DNA of 64,000 nucleotides from Parahaliea mediterranea. Its GTDB lineage: Bacteria; Pseudomonadota; Gammaproteobacteria; Pseudomonadales; Halieaceae. This document shows positions 56,413 to 63,970 of this stretch, in pieces. Position numbers and translations under genes: made by a program. The stretch is from positions 97,314-161,313 of the forward strand of contig NZ_JAFKCZ010000012.1 in the NCBI RefSeq assembly GCF_017255185.1, written 5' to 3'. The notes beneath the pieces are model-generated. The model saw only the letters and a program-made list of their open reading frames with translations, had not been told where the DNA came from and did not search any database. Numbering within the stretch: the first letter of the stretch is position 1; each line of letters opens with the position of its first letter.

Positions 56413-56847
56413 ATGCGTATCGTCACCACCGCCTGCGCCGCCCTGCTCGGCAGCGCCATCGCCTTTGCCGGCGATACCGTCAAACCCGCCGAGATGAATC
56501 GGGCGGACCTCGACGGCAAATTGTTCCAACACCCCGACACGGAAAAGACCGAACGCAACGGCCACGAGGTACTGGATGTCACCTCGCTGCTCAGCAGCGA
56601 CGGCAAGTTCGCCTCGGGGATGTACCGGGCGGGACCCTCGCGCTGGGAAATCGACGAGCCCTACGGCGTCGACGAATTCATGTATTTCCTGGAGGGCAGT
56701 GTCACCCTGACTTCCGCCGACGGCAGCGTGCAGGTGATCGAGGCCGGCGAGGCGGTCACCATTCCCAAAGAGTGGACCGGGATGTGGGAAACCGAGGGCT
56801 ATACCAAGATCTGGGTTATCTATTCCCAGGACGGCTCCGGGCTTTAA
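56413..56847 (+). CDS. Periplasmic cupin (DUF861-like)
   Basis: 144 residues with a signal peptide (TTACAALLGSAIAFA) and a single cupin barrel in the C-terminal half: DEFMYFLEGSVTLTSADGSVQVIEAGEAVTIPKEWTGMW split by the usual G-x-PxxxW pattern. The EutQ/(S)-ureidoglycine aminohydrolase-type cupin (DUF861) resemblance is moderate. AAGGAG lies upstream of ATG 56413. Only 26 bp after the NhaC-like gene, so it is in the same group. Cupins of this type occur next to polyamine- and putrescine-catabolism genes; the function is otherwise open. Confidence 0.75.
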   Translation: MRIVTTACAALLGSAIAFAGDTVKPAEMNRADLDGKLFQHPDTEKTERNGHEVLDVTSLLSSDGKFASGMYRAGPSRWEIDEPYGVDEFMYFLEGSVTLTSADGSVQVIEAGEAVTIPKEWTGMWETEGYTKIWVIYSQDGSGL

Positions 56848-56862
56848 CGGGAGCCTGGCGGG

Positions 56863-57840
56863 CTATTTAAAGGCGTCCATCAACAGCTCGAAGGACCGCT
56901 TGCGGTCCTCCAGGTAGTACATGTTGCTGACCGCCATGATCTCGTCCGCCGCAAAGCGCTCGGCCAGGGCTTCCAGCTGCCCGCGCACCTGGCCGGGCGT
57001 GCCCACCGCACGGTTGCTGCCGCGGCTGGCGATAAAGGCCTGCTCCCGCGGCCCCAGCGGGTAGTCCAGGGCCTCGCCCGGCGTCAGTGAGCGGCCAATG
57101 CTTTGGTCGGTCACGAAACGGTAGAGGTTGAGATCGTAGGTGAGCTGCAGCGCTCGCGCCCGCGGCTCGTCGTCGGCGCAGAACACACTGGTGGTAATGA
57201 TCGCGTAGGGCGCGCCCAGCCGGGCGCTGGGACGAAACCGCGCCCGGTACAGGTGAACCAGTTCCGGCGCCGCCTGGGGGTTGATAAACAGGCCCAGGTT
57301 GTAGGGCAGGCCGCGCTCCGCCGCCAGCAGCGCGCTGTCCGGGCTCGAGCCCAGCATCCACAGCGGCAAATCCGCCGGCGGCCGCGGGCTGACCAGGGGC
57401 CGCGCCGCCGGGTTGCGCAAATAGTCGTCCAGGCGCGTCACCAGCTCCGGGAAGCGCTCGAACTTGGGGCGCCCGTCGGTCGCCAGCGCCACCGCGGTGG
57501 CCATATCCGCCCCCGGCGCCCGCCCCACTCCCAAATCGATACGCCCGGGATAGAGGTTGGCCAGCAGGGAGAAACACTCCGCGACCTTGTAGGGGCTGTA
57601 GTGCGGCAGCATGATGCCGCCGGAACCGAGGCGAATCCGCAAGGTGGCCGCGCCCAGAGCCGCCAGCAGCACTTCCGGCGCGCTGCCCGCCACCGCCGGG
57701 AAGGCGTGGTGCTCGGACACCCAGAAGCGCTCATAGCCCAGCGCCTCGCACCAGCGCGCCATGTCCAGCGATTCTTGCAGGGCCACGTCGGGCTCGTCGG
57801 CGGAGCGCGCCAGGGATTGGTCCAGTACCGATAACTTCAT
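56863..57840 (-). CDS. LLM-class flavin-dependent oxidoreductase
   Basis: 325 residues, luciferase-like monooxygenase fold (PF00296) of the MsnO8/YhbW-type group: LSVLDQSLARSADEPDVALQ..., HHAFPAVAGSAPEVLLAALGAATLRIRLGSGGIMLPHYSP, LGVGRAPGADMATAVAL. Uses reduced flavin from an unknown partner. Convergent with the cupin gene (15 bp between), so not part of that group. Substrate unknown. Confidence 0.88.
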   Translation of the reverse strand: MKLSVLDQSLARSADEPDVALQESLDMARWCEALGYERFWVSEHHAFPAVAGSAPEVLLAALGAATLRIRLGSGGIMLPHYSPYKVAECFSLLANLYPGRIDLGVGRAPGADMATAVALATDGRPKFERFPELVTRLDDYLRNPAARPLVSPRPPADLPLWMLGSSPDSALLAAERGLPYNLGLFINPQAAPELVHLYRARFRPSARLGAPYAIITTSVFCADDEPRARALQLTYDLNLYRFVTDQSIGRSLTPGEALDYPLGPREQAFIASRGSNRAVGTPGQVRGQLEALAERFAADEIMAVSNMYYLEDRKRSFELLMDAFK

Positions 57841-57866
57841 GAATGATCCAGGGGATTGACTAACAA

Positions 57867-58436
57867 CTACAATCGCGCGTTGAGCACCAGCTCGATGCGC
57901 CTGTCCGGCATCAACACACTGCGGTCCACCTGGAAAAAACGCAAGCGGGATACCAACTCTCCCTGGGGATGGGGCTGGTAATCCGGGGGCTGGACGACGC
58001 GGGTGCGGACGCTGAAATGCCCGGCGTCGGCGATGCCGTGAAAGGTGGTGGCCGCCGGGGTCTTGCTGTTGTGCACCGCAAAACAGTGGGCCCGGCTGTC
58101 GGGGTGCAGGTGCGGCCGCAGCTTGGCCGCCAGCGCACCCACCGCCTCGTTACTGAGAAAGTTCAGGGCATCCCAAAAAAAGCACAGGTCGAACAAGGCG
58201 CCGCCCGGCAGCTCCAGCGCATCCTCCAGGCACCGGTCCAGGGTGATGCCCCGGTCCTCGTCCGCCCGCAGCGGCAGCTCGGGGTAGAGGTCGGCGAAGT
58301 GAATCTTGCAGCGGTAGGCGGAGAAAAACTCCACGGTTTCCGGCAATGCCGGCCCCACGTTCAACACGGTCAGCGGCCATTGTTGGTCGACCTGTTCGAA
58401 CAGCGACGGCAATAGCCGCGAAGCCTGGGTTTTCAT
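57867..58436 (-). CDS. SAM-methyltransferase-like protein (weak)
   Basis: About 189 residues. The beginning VLNVGPALPETVEFFSAYRCKIHFADLYPEL has the glycine-bend and acidic-strand order of a class I Rossmann methyltransferase, and FDLCFFWDALNFL resembles the motif after it. Conserved GxGxG is replaced by VGPALP, so the call is cautious. ATG 58436 (MKTQASRLLPSL) is preferred to TTG 58493. It follows the bactofilin gene in the same direction. No product can be named. Confidence 0.6.
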   Translation of the reverse strand: MKTQASRLLPSLFEQVDQQWPLTVLNVGPALPETVEFFSAYRCKIHFADLYPELPLRADEDRGITLDRCLEDALELPGGALFDLCFFWDALNFLSNEAVGALAAKLRPHLHPDSRAHCFAVHNSKTPAATTFHGIADAGHFSVRTRVVQPPDYQPHPQGELVSRLRFFQVDRSVLMPDRRIELVLNARL

Positions 58437-58489
58437 GCTACTGCCCGGCGAGCCGCCCGCTGGCGACCCGCCGGGAGAAACGACCGCGG

Positions 58490-59032
58490 TCAACCGCTTT
58501 TCAGGTCAAGGCTGGGCGCCTCGCTGTTGGCGGAGGTGGTGGCCTTGGGCTGGGGCGCGGGGGTCGGGCCCTTGCGGCTGGCGACCTCGCCCGGGTCCAT
58601 GTCGATGCTGCCCTTGAACACCGCGCCATCCTCCAGGGTCATGCGCGGCGCGACGATATTGCCGCGCACATGGCCGGTCTTGGCAATGATAACCTTCTCG
58701 CCGCCGGTAATGTCGCCGGTCACCTCGCCGTTGACGGTGACAACCTTGCCCTTGATATCCGCCTTGACCTTGCCGGATTCACCGACGGTGACTTCGTGCG
58801 CGGCGAGGTCGATGGTGCCCTCGACGCTGCCCCGGATCACCAGGTCCTCGTCGCCGGTAACCTCTCCCTTGATTTTGATGCTCGGTCCAATCATTGCGGC
58901 ACTCCTGGATGGCGACAACTCTGCATAATTATGGGCGGGAGACGGGCTGGGAGCCGGGGCAGCCGGTTCCGGTGGAGGCGGGGGCGTCTGTCGCCCGGCC
59001 TGCTTGCCCTTGTCTTTGTTGCGATCAAACAT
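58490..59032 (-). CDS. Bactofilin (polymer-forming cytoskeletal protein)
   Basis: About 180 residues. Central bactofilin domain (PF04519) with regularly spaced repeats: SIKIKGEVTGDEDLVIRGSVEG, VTVGESGKVKADIKGKVVTVNG, EVTGDITGGEKVIIAKTGHVRGNIVAPRMTLEDGAVFKG (listed in shorter pieces). Flanked by a Pro-rich N-terminal linker and a charged tail. Bactofilins self-assemble into filaments tied to peptidoglycan and cell shape. Start ATG 59032 is used; GTG 59050 is possible. Precedes the methyltransferase-like gene. Confidence 0.88.
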   Translation of the reverse strand: MFDRNKDKGKQAGRQTPPPPPEPAAPAPSPSPAHNYAELSPSRSAAMIGPSIKIKGEVTGDEDLVIRGSVEGTIDLAAHEVTVGESGKVKADIKGKVVTVNGEVTGDITGGEKVIIAKTGHVRGNIVAPRMTLEDGAVFKGSIDMDPGEVASRKGPTPAPQPKATTSANSEAPSLDLKSG

Positions 59033-59219
59033 AAGCACTACCACGTTCACTCAATGTGGGCGAATAATGCTATCAGCCTGTCAACGCCATCTCTAGCATT
59101 CTGTGATCCAAATCACACTTTTTCCGGATTAAGGGCCGACCCCCGGGACAGCGCCGCTCCGTCACCTAAACTTGCCTACTGTACAGTTTTTATCCACCCC
59201 TTGCGGGAAGGCGGTCTGC

Positions 59220-59606
59220 GTGGCGGTACTGCTCGGCCTCTTTGCCCTGGCGGCGACCCTGCTGTTGATACTGATTGCGCGGGGCCGCCAGGGGAACTCC
59301 CACCGGCGCCAGGCTCGCGCGGCCCCCTTCCGCTATCGCGCGGTTTCCATCCACCCCGGGGAGCGCGGTTGCGCGCCGGCGCAGGCGCTGCGCGGACGGC
59401 GTTTCTTGCTGGACACGCCCCCGATGCTGCCGCTACCGGAATGCGACCGCGAGCGCTGCCACTGTACCTATGCCCACCACCCGGACCGACGCACCAACGG
59501 CGACCGCCGCGAATTGCAGATCCTGGACGCCATTGTAAGCGCGCGCTGTGACGGCCCGGAACAGCGCCACAACCGGGGCCGCCGGCGCCTGGATTACGAC
59601 TCCTGA
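59220..59606 (+). CDS. Cys/His-rich single-span membrane protein (conserved hypothetical)
   Basis: About 128 residues from GTG 59220; a longer frame begins at TTG 59172. One N-terminal membrane span (VAVLLGLFALAATLLLILIA), then a cytosolic region PFRYRAVSIHPGERGC...LPECDRERCHCTYAHHPDRRTNGDRR. The clustered C and H residues (CDRERCHCTYAHH) look like a metal-binding motif and the DRRTNGDRR ending recurs in related marine gammaproteobacterial proteins as far as I recall. GGAAGG is upstream of GTG. Function unknown. Confidence 0.7.
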   Translation: MAVLLGLFALAATLLLILIARGRQGNSHRRQARAAPFRYRAVSIHPGERGCAPAQALRGRRFLLDTPPMLPLPECDRERCHCTYAHHPDRRTNGDRRELQILDAIVSARCDGPEQRHNRGRRRLDYDS

Positions 59607-59693
59607 CCCGAACGCCCGGCCCTTTTCCACCGCCCCTGGAATCCACTCCCGCCGGGTCCGCGTACCAAACCGGACACCGACAAGGAGTAAATC

Positions 59694-60374
59694 ATGGAAG
59701 CCGCCCTCGCCCGGAACCTGCCACACCTGGATGACGACCTGACAGACGACGCCCATCGCGTGCGATCCGCCCTCCTCGCGCGCGGCCTGGAGACGCCACT
59801 GGTGGCCAACCACCTCGACAGCGGGGACAGGCGGCGGCGCATCCGCGAGGCATTCACCGACATCGCCACGGCCCTGGGCCTCGACCTGACCGACGACAGC
59901 CTGCGCGACACCCCGGCGCGCATCGCGAAGATGTACGTGGACGAACTGTTTGCCGGGCTCGACTATCGACAATTTCCGCGGGTATCGGTCATCGAAAACA
60001 AAATGCGCGTCGAGGAAATGGTGCTGGTGGATGACATCGGCGTGGTCAGCACCTGCGAACATCACTTCGTCACCATCGATGGCAGCGCCCGGGTCGCCTA
60101 CATCCCGGGCGAGCGCATCATCGGCCTGTCGAAGATCAATCGCATCGTGCGCTTTTTCGCGCAGCGCCCGCAGGTGCAGGAGCGCCTCACCCAGCAGGTC
60201 CTGGTGGCCCTGCAAACCCTGCTGGCCACCGAGGACGTGGCGGTCACCATCAACGCGACGCACTACTGCGTCAAGGCGCGCGGGGTAATGGACGGCAACT
60301 CCCGCACCCGCACCACCGCCCTGGGCGGCGCATTCAAAAACGACGCCAGTACCCGCAACGAGTTCCTGCGCTAG
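59694..60374 (+). CDS. folE: GTP cyclohydrolase I
   Basis: 226 residues. First enzyme of tetrahydrofolate (and other pterin) synthesis from GTP. Zinc ligands in [12 protein letters not shown] and the C-terminal HYCVKARG cysteine, active-site NATHYC, and [24 protein letters not shown] are all present. AAGGAGTAAATC sits before ATG 59694. A leading extension of about 40 residues ([33 protein letters not shown]) precedes the core. Confidence 0.95.
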   Translation: MEAALARNLPHLDDDLTDDAHRVRSALLARGLETPLVANHLDSGDRRRRIREAFTDIATALGLDLTDDSLRDTPARIAKMYVDELFAGLDYRQFPRVSVIENKMRVEEMVLVDDIGVVSTCEHHFVTIDGSARVAYIPGERIIGLSKINRIVRFFAQRPQVQERLTQQVLVALQTLLATEDVAVTINATHYCVKARGVMDGNSRTRTTALGGAFKNDASTRNEFLR

Positions 60375-60441
60375 CGGCGGCCCCGCCCCCGCACAGCGCT
60401 TGCACTCACCCTGGGGCGTGGCGAGGCGCCTGGCGAGGCGC

Positions 60442-60469
60442 TTGACAAGCCGGTCGCGCCTGCTAAATT
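60442..60469 (+). promoter_or_regulatory. Promoter of the BlaI-M56-TonB group
   Basis: TTGACA (60442-60447) and TAAATT (60464-60469) with a 16-bp spacer, 33 bp before the BlaI start codon. The -10 is covered by the first operator dyad. Confidence 0.6.
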
Positions 60470-60495
60470 ATTAGCACAGTGTTAATAAATTAGCA
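60461..60495. promoter_or_regulatory. Two adjacent operator dyads for the BlaI-type repressor
   Basis: Two 16-bp palindromic boxes, TGCTAA-atta-TTAGCA (60461-60476) and TGTTAA-taaa-TTAGCA (60480-60495), three bases apart. The first is perfect, the second has one mismatch. They overlap the -10 and end 7 bp before the start codon. BlaI/MecI/CopY repressors bind such dyads as dimers, so the group is probably self-repressed. Confidence 0.7.
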
Positions 60496-60502
60496 GGCAC
60501 CT

Positions 60503-60892
60503 ATGGCAAAGACCGCTCAACAATTGAGCAGGCGCGAACGGCAGATCATGGACCTGCTCTACGAGCGGGGAGAGGCTTCCGCCCGGGATATCCACGGCGC
60601 GCTGCCCGAGGCGCCGAGTTACTCCGCGGTGCGCGCCCTGCTGGCCATCCTGGTGGACAAGGGCCAGGCCAGCTTCCGCCAGGACGGGGCCCGCTATATC
60701 TACGCCCCCGTGCAACCCCTCAACCACGCCCGCCAGGGCGCCCTGCGGCGACTGATCAAGACTTTTTTCGGCGGCTCCACGCTGGGCGCCGCCAACGCCC
60801 TGCTGGGCATGGGCGCGCCGCAGATGAAAGACGAGGAGTTGGACGAGCTGGCCACGCTGATCGAGCGGGAACGCGCCCGGCGGCGCCAGTAG
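60503..60892 (+). CDS. BlaI/MecI/CopY-family transcriptional repressor
   Basis: 129 residues. Winged-helix repressor: LSRRERQIMDLLYERGEASARDIHGALPEAPSYSAVRALLAILVDKGQASFRQDGARYIYAP. The BlaI-type N-terminal HTH and wing are followed by a C-terminal part that would dimerise and be cleaved or displaced by the M56 protease. Upstream lies a double dyad operator. Together with the next gene it forms a BlaI-BlaR1-like signalling pair, but no beta-lactamase gene follows. Confidence 0.92.
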   Translation: MAKTAQQLSRRERQIMDLLYERGEASARDIHGALPEAPSYSAVRALLAILVDKGQASFRQDGARYIYAPVQPLNHARQGALRRLIKTFFGGSTLGAANALLGMGAPQMKDEELDELATLIERERARRRQ

Positions 60893-60902
60893 GGGGATGA
60901 TC

Positions 60903-62093
60903 ATGGGCTGGATCACGGATGTGCAGGCCTTGCTCCCCGGCGGCGGCCTGTTGCTGCTGTTCGCCAAGGCCCTGCTGATCCTGCTGCTGGGCGCCCTGCT
61001 CGCCGACGATGTCGGCCTGAGCGCCGCCGCCGTGCGCCACCGCGCCCGCTTCGCCACCCTGCTCTGCCTGGCGCTGCTGCCGCTGCTGGCCTGGGTGGCG
61101 CCCCGCTGGCAACTGCCCGCGCTCCACACCGGTACCGCGGGCGCGCCGGGCCCGCTCGACAAACTGCTGGCCCTACTGCTGCTGGCCTATCTCGCCGGCG
61201 TGGCCTGGCGAGGGGGACAACTGCTGCGCGACCTGCTTGCCCTGCTGATAACAACGCTGCGCTCCGCGCCCGCCCCGCTGGCGTGGCGGCGACAATTCGC
61301 GGCCCTGGACCCGCCCGCCCGCTTGCGCCTGCGTGCCAGCGCGGCCATAGACTCGCCGCTCACCTGGGGCTACCTCAAACCCGTCATCCTGGTACCCCTC
61401 GCCGCGCGAATGAGCCCCCGGGAGCAGCGCATGGCGCTGCAACACGAACTGGGTCACGTACACCGCGGTGACTGGCTGGCGCACCTGCTGGGGCGGATCG
61501 TGGGCGTGCTCTACTGGCCCATCCCCGGCCTGCGCCACACCCTGGCGCAACTGGCCCTGGAATCCGAGCAAGCCTGCGACAACCACGTGCTGGCCCAGGA
61601 CAACAATGCCCCCGACCATGCCCCCGACTACGCCTCCCTGCTGCTGGCCCAGGCCCGCGGTCACCGGCTGCGCGCCGCGGTGCCCTTCAGCCGCCAGTCG
61701 CAGCTGGCGGTGCGCATTCGCAACATCTGTGCCGCGGGCCACGACCATTCGGTGATGAACACCGGCTGGCCCTGGCTACTGCCGCTGTGCCTGTTGCTGA
61801 CCCTGCCCCTGGCGGGCCTGCAGCTCGCCCCCGCGCCGGCCGAGGCCCGGGAGCGCTCCCCGTCCAGGCCCCTGCAACCGTGGTCGACCGCCACCAGCGA
61901 CGCCACCGCTGCGCTGACCGAGTACGCCTCGCCGCGGCCGCGCCCCCTGCCACCGCCCGCGGTGGAGCCCGAGCGGCCGGACGCGCTTACGGCACGGGGC
62001 TCGGCACCACCGCCATCACCCATCGGCAATAACTGGCGGGTGACATTCCAGTTCCCGGCGAGCGATATCGCCACCCCGGACAAGCCACCCTGA
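60903..62093 (+). CDS. M56-family (BlaR1-like) membrane metalloprotease
   Basis: About 396 residues. N-terminal membrane spans (LLLLFAKALLILLLGALLADDV, FATLLCLALLPLLAWVAP), a zinc-protease motif QHELGHVHRGDW with H181-E-L-G-H185, and later membrane segments (WPWLLPLCLLLTLPLAGL). The C-terminal sensor domain of a true BlaR1 is replaced by a short proline-rich tail of about 80 residues. Probably cleaves or releases the BlaI-type repressor upon a membrane signal. ATG 60903 is well spaced from AGGGGG; ATG 60897 also possible. Confidence 0.88.
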   Translation: MGWITDVQALLPGGGLLLLFAKALLILLLGALLADDVGLSAAAVRHRARFATLLCLALLPLLAWVAPRWQLPALHTGTAGAPGPLDKLLALLLLAYLAGVAWRGGQLLRDLLALLITTLRSAPAPLAWRRQFAALDPPARLRLRASAAIDSPLTWGYLKPVILVPLAARMSPREQRMALQHELGHVHRGDWLAHLLGRIVGVLYWPIPGLRHTLAQLALESEQACDNHVLAQDNNAPDHAPDYASLLLAQARGHRLRAAVPFSRQSQLAVRIRNICAAGHDHSVMNTGWPWLLPLCLLLTLPLAGLQLAPAPAEARERSPSRPLQPWSTATSDATAALTEYASPRPRPLPPPAVEPERPDALTARGSAPPPSPIGNNWRVTFQFPASDIATPDKPP

Positions 62094-62181
62094 CGGCGCC
62101 GCCGGCGCATCACCCCTTTCACAACATGCAGTTGTCACCGGATTTTTACTGGAGGGCACCCCCGTGCCCGGGGAGTTGAGC

Positions 62182-62799
62182 ATGAGCACCACAATCCACG
62201 CACCCATCGCCCTGCGCCGCGGCGCATCCGCCGCCCTGTCGGTGGCCGTCACCGCCACCCTGTTCCTGCTGATGCAGGCGCTGATCGCCACCGAGGTTCC
62301 GGTACTGGAGTCGTCGGTGCCGCTGCGCCCGGACGTGACCATGCCGGAAAGAAAACCGCCGGAGGTCAGGCCCGACGAACGGGTGGAGAAGCCCGAGAAA
62401 CCGGAGGAGACACCCAAGTGGGAAACCCCCACCACGACAACCGACCTGATCGACGGCCCCCTCACCCGCGTCGGCAATTTTGAACCCCCGACAGATGTGG
62501 GCGACATCAACGCCGGCAGCGGTTCCTCGACCATCGTCCCGGTTTTCCGCATCGCCCCCGACTACCCGCCCCGGGCCCTGCGCCGCGGCATCGAGGGCCA
62601 TGTCGACCTGATCTTCGACGTCTCCGCCAGCGGCAAAACCGAAAACATCCGGGTGCTAGACGCGCAGCCCGAGGGCGTATTCGAAAACGCCGCCATCCGT
62701 ACTTTAGGCAAGTGGAAGTACAAGCCGCCAATACAGGACGGGGTGCCCTATGGCCAGAGGGATATGACCACGCGTATCAGTTTTCGCTTGGAGGAGTGA
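62182..62799 (+). CDS. TonB-family energy transducer
   Basis: 205 residues. One N-terminal membrane span (AALSVAVTATLFLLMQALIA), a proline/charged spacer (ERKPPEVRPDERVEKPEKPEE) and a C-terminal TonB domain: PDYPPRALRRGIEGHVDLIFDVSASGKTENIRVLDAQPEG... RTLGKWKYKP. Links inner-membrane proton motive force to an outer-membrane receptor. ATG 62182 has GGGGAG upstream; GTG 62164 is an alternative. Third gene of the BlaI-M56-TonB group; no ExbB/ExbD genes are nearby. Confidence 0.88.
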   Translation: MSTTIHAPIALRRGASAALSVAVTATLFLLMQALIATEVPVLESSVPLRPDVTMPERKPPEVRPDERVEKPEKPEETPKWETPTTTTDLIDGPLTRVGNFEPPTDVGDINAGSGSSTIVPVFRIAPDYPPRALRRGIEGHVDLIFDVSASGKTENIRVLDAQPEGVFENAAIRTLGKWKYKPPIQDGVPYGQRDMTTRISFRLEE

Positions 62800-62829
62800 G
62801 GAAACGGTGGGGGCTTCGTGGGGTTAATC

Positions 62830-62862
62830 CGGCCCCCGGGCAGTTCAGGCGTCCGGGGGCCG
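62830..62862 (+). terminator. Hairpin after the TonB-family gene
   Basis: 10-bp perfect stem CGGCCCCCGG / CCGGGGGCCG with a 13-nt loop, 30 bp after the stop codon, but without a T-run. May terminate with Rho or mark the end of the group. Confidence 0.4.
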
Positions 62863-63080
62863 ACCAAGCGACGGTTCGCCTGAGGTGGTAGATTTCGCTT
62901 CCAACATAAAATGTCCGTAATAGACACATTATGCTATGACGCGGGACCGTATTGTGCCTACTAAAGGCCTCTACCGCCTCATACACCCTACCGTTCCAGA
63001 TAGGCCAAATGGCCCATGAAACTCCATAGTACTGCTCTTAAGCTAACCAAAGGAAATCACAGCAAGGCTTAGGAAATGTA
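62863..63080. other. Lower-GC intergenic stretch with a possible operator
   Basis: The composition falls visibly below that of the rest of the window from about 62880. A small dyad TGTC-cgtaata-GACA lies at 62912-62926 inside AATGT...ACATT, a possible regulator site for the old-yellow-enzyme gene. Nothing else recognisable. Likely foreign or recently rearranged DNA. Confidence 0.4.
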
Positions 63081-63644
63081 ATGACCACCATGACCGTTGA
63101 AGGGTTAGAGGTTTTGGCCAGCCCAACCGCATTAGGTCCAATTATTCTCAAGAACCGCGTGATAAAATCAGCAACTTTCGAAGGGAAAACTCCCGAAGGA
63201 CATCCGACCAAAGCACTCATAGAATTTCATGCAGAATTTGCTCGCGGCGGCGTAGCCATGACCACCGTGGGGTGCTGCAATGTATCTGTAGATGCCCGAA
63301 ACCTAGACAACCAGATGTATTTACACTCAGGCCTACATCAGAGTCTAAAGGAACTCAGCGATGAAGTGCATAGTGCCGGCGCCAAGATATCCGCTCAATT
63401 GACACACTGTGGATTTTTCAAACAGAACAAACCGAGAAGCACTCGCTTCACTTTAGCACCCTCATTTCATTTCAATAAACTCGGAGCACCCAACGGTAGA
63501 CCATTTGCAATTGGTATGTCCCACAAGCAGATCCAGGGCCTGCTGTCGGATTACTGCGGTGCAGCTGAAGTTGCGGTCAAGGCTGGCTTTGATTGCGTAG
63601 AGATACAAATGGAGTGGTTCAATGGATGTGACCAGCCCAGTTAA
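63081..63644 (+). pseudogene. NADH:flavin oxidoreductase / old yellow enzyme family, 3'-truncated by IS insertion
   Basis: The N-terminal about 175 residues are well preserved: LASPTALGPIILKNRVIKSATFEG (given in parts), ALIEFHAEFARGGVAMTTVGCCNVS, AQLTHCGFF, QGLLSDYCGAAEVAVKAGFDCVEIQ. These are OYE-family (PF00724) features. After CVEIQ the family continues with a glycine-rich catalytic segment, but here the frame changes to MEWFNGCDQPS and stops where the IS3 element appears to begin. Lower GC than neighbours. The missing 3' part may lie beyond the IS, outside the window. Confidence 0.75.
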
Positions 63645-63676
63645 GGGACAATACCCTCAACTGGAGACTGTACTAC

Positions 63677-63970
63677 ATGAAGTCGAGAAAGAAATATTCG
63701 AAGGAATTCAAGCTGGACGCGATCAGCCTCGTGTTGGAGCAAGGCTATAGCCGTGCGGAAGCCGCCCGCAGCCTGGAGATCAATGCCAATATGCTGGGCC
63801 GCTGGATCAAAGAACACACAGAGGACGATGGAAAGGCCTTTCGTGGCAATGGCAAACTCACAGCGGAGCAGGCTGAAATCAGGAAGCTCCGGGAAGAAAA
63901 TCGCCGCTTAAAGATGGAGAAAGACATCTTAAAAAAGGCAACGGTCTTCTTTGCCAAGGAAACGCGGTGA
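63677..63970 (+). CDS. IS3-family transposase OrfA (helix-turn-helix)
   Basis: 97 residues. KYSKEFKLDAISLVLEQGYSRAEAARSLEINANMLGRWIKEH is the IS3 OrfA HTH (HTH_Tnp_1), followed by the leucine-zipper-like AEIRKLREENRRLKMEKDILKKATVFFAKETR. It binds the IS ends. The A-run at its end sets up a -1 slip into orfB. Confidence 0.9.
   Translation: MKSRKKYSKEFKLDAISLVLEQGYSRAEAARSLEINANMLGRWIKEHTEDDGKAFRGNGKLTAEQAEIRKLREENRRLKMEKDILKKATVFFAKETR
63931..63937 (+). promoter_or_regulatory. Programmed -1 frameshift heptamer A_AAA_AAG
   Basis: Codons TTA AAA AAG of orfA contain A AAA AAG. Slipping back one base leads into GGC AAC GGT CTT CTT TGC CAA GGA AAC GCG GTG AAA, open to the window edge and joining the orfB frame. 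Confidence 0.75.
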
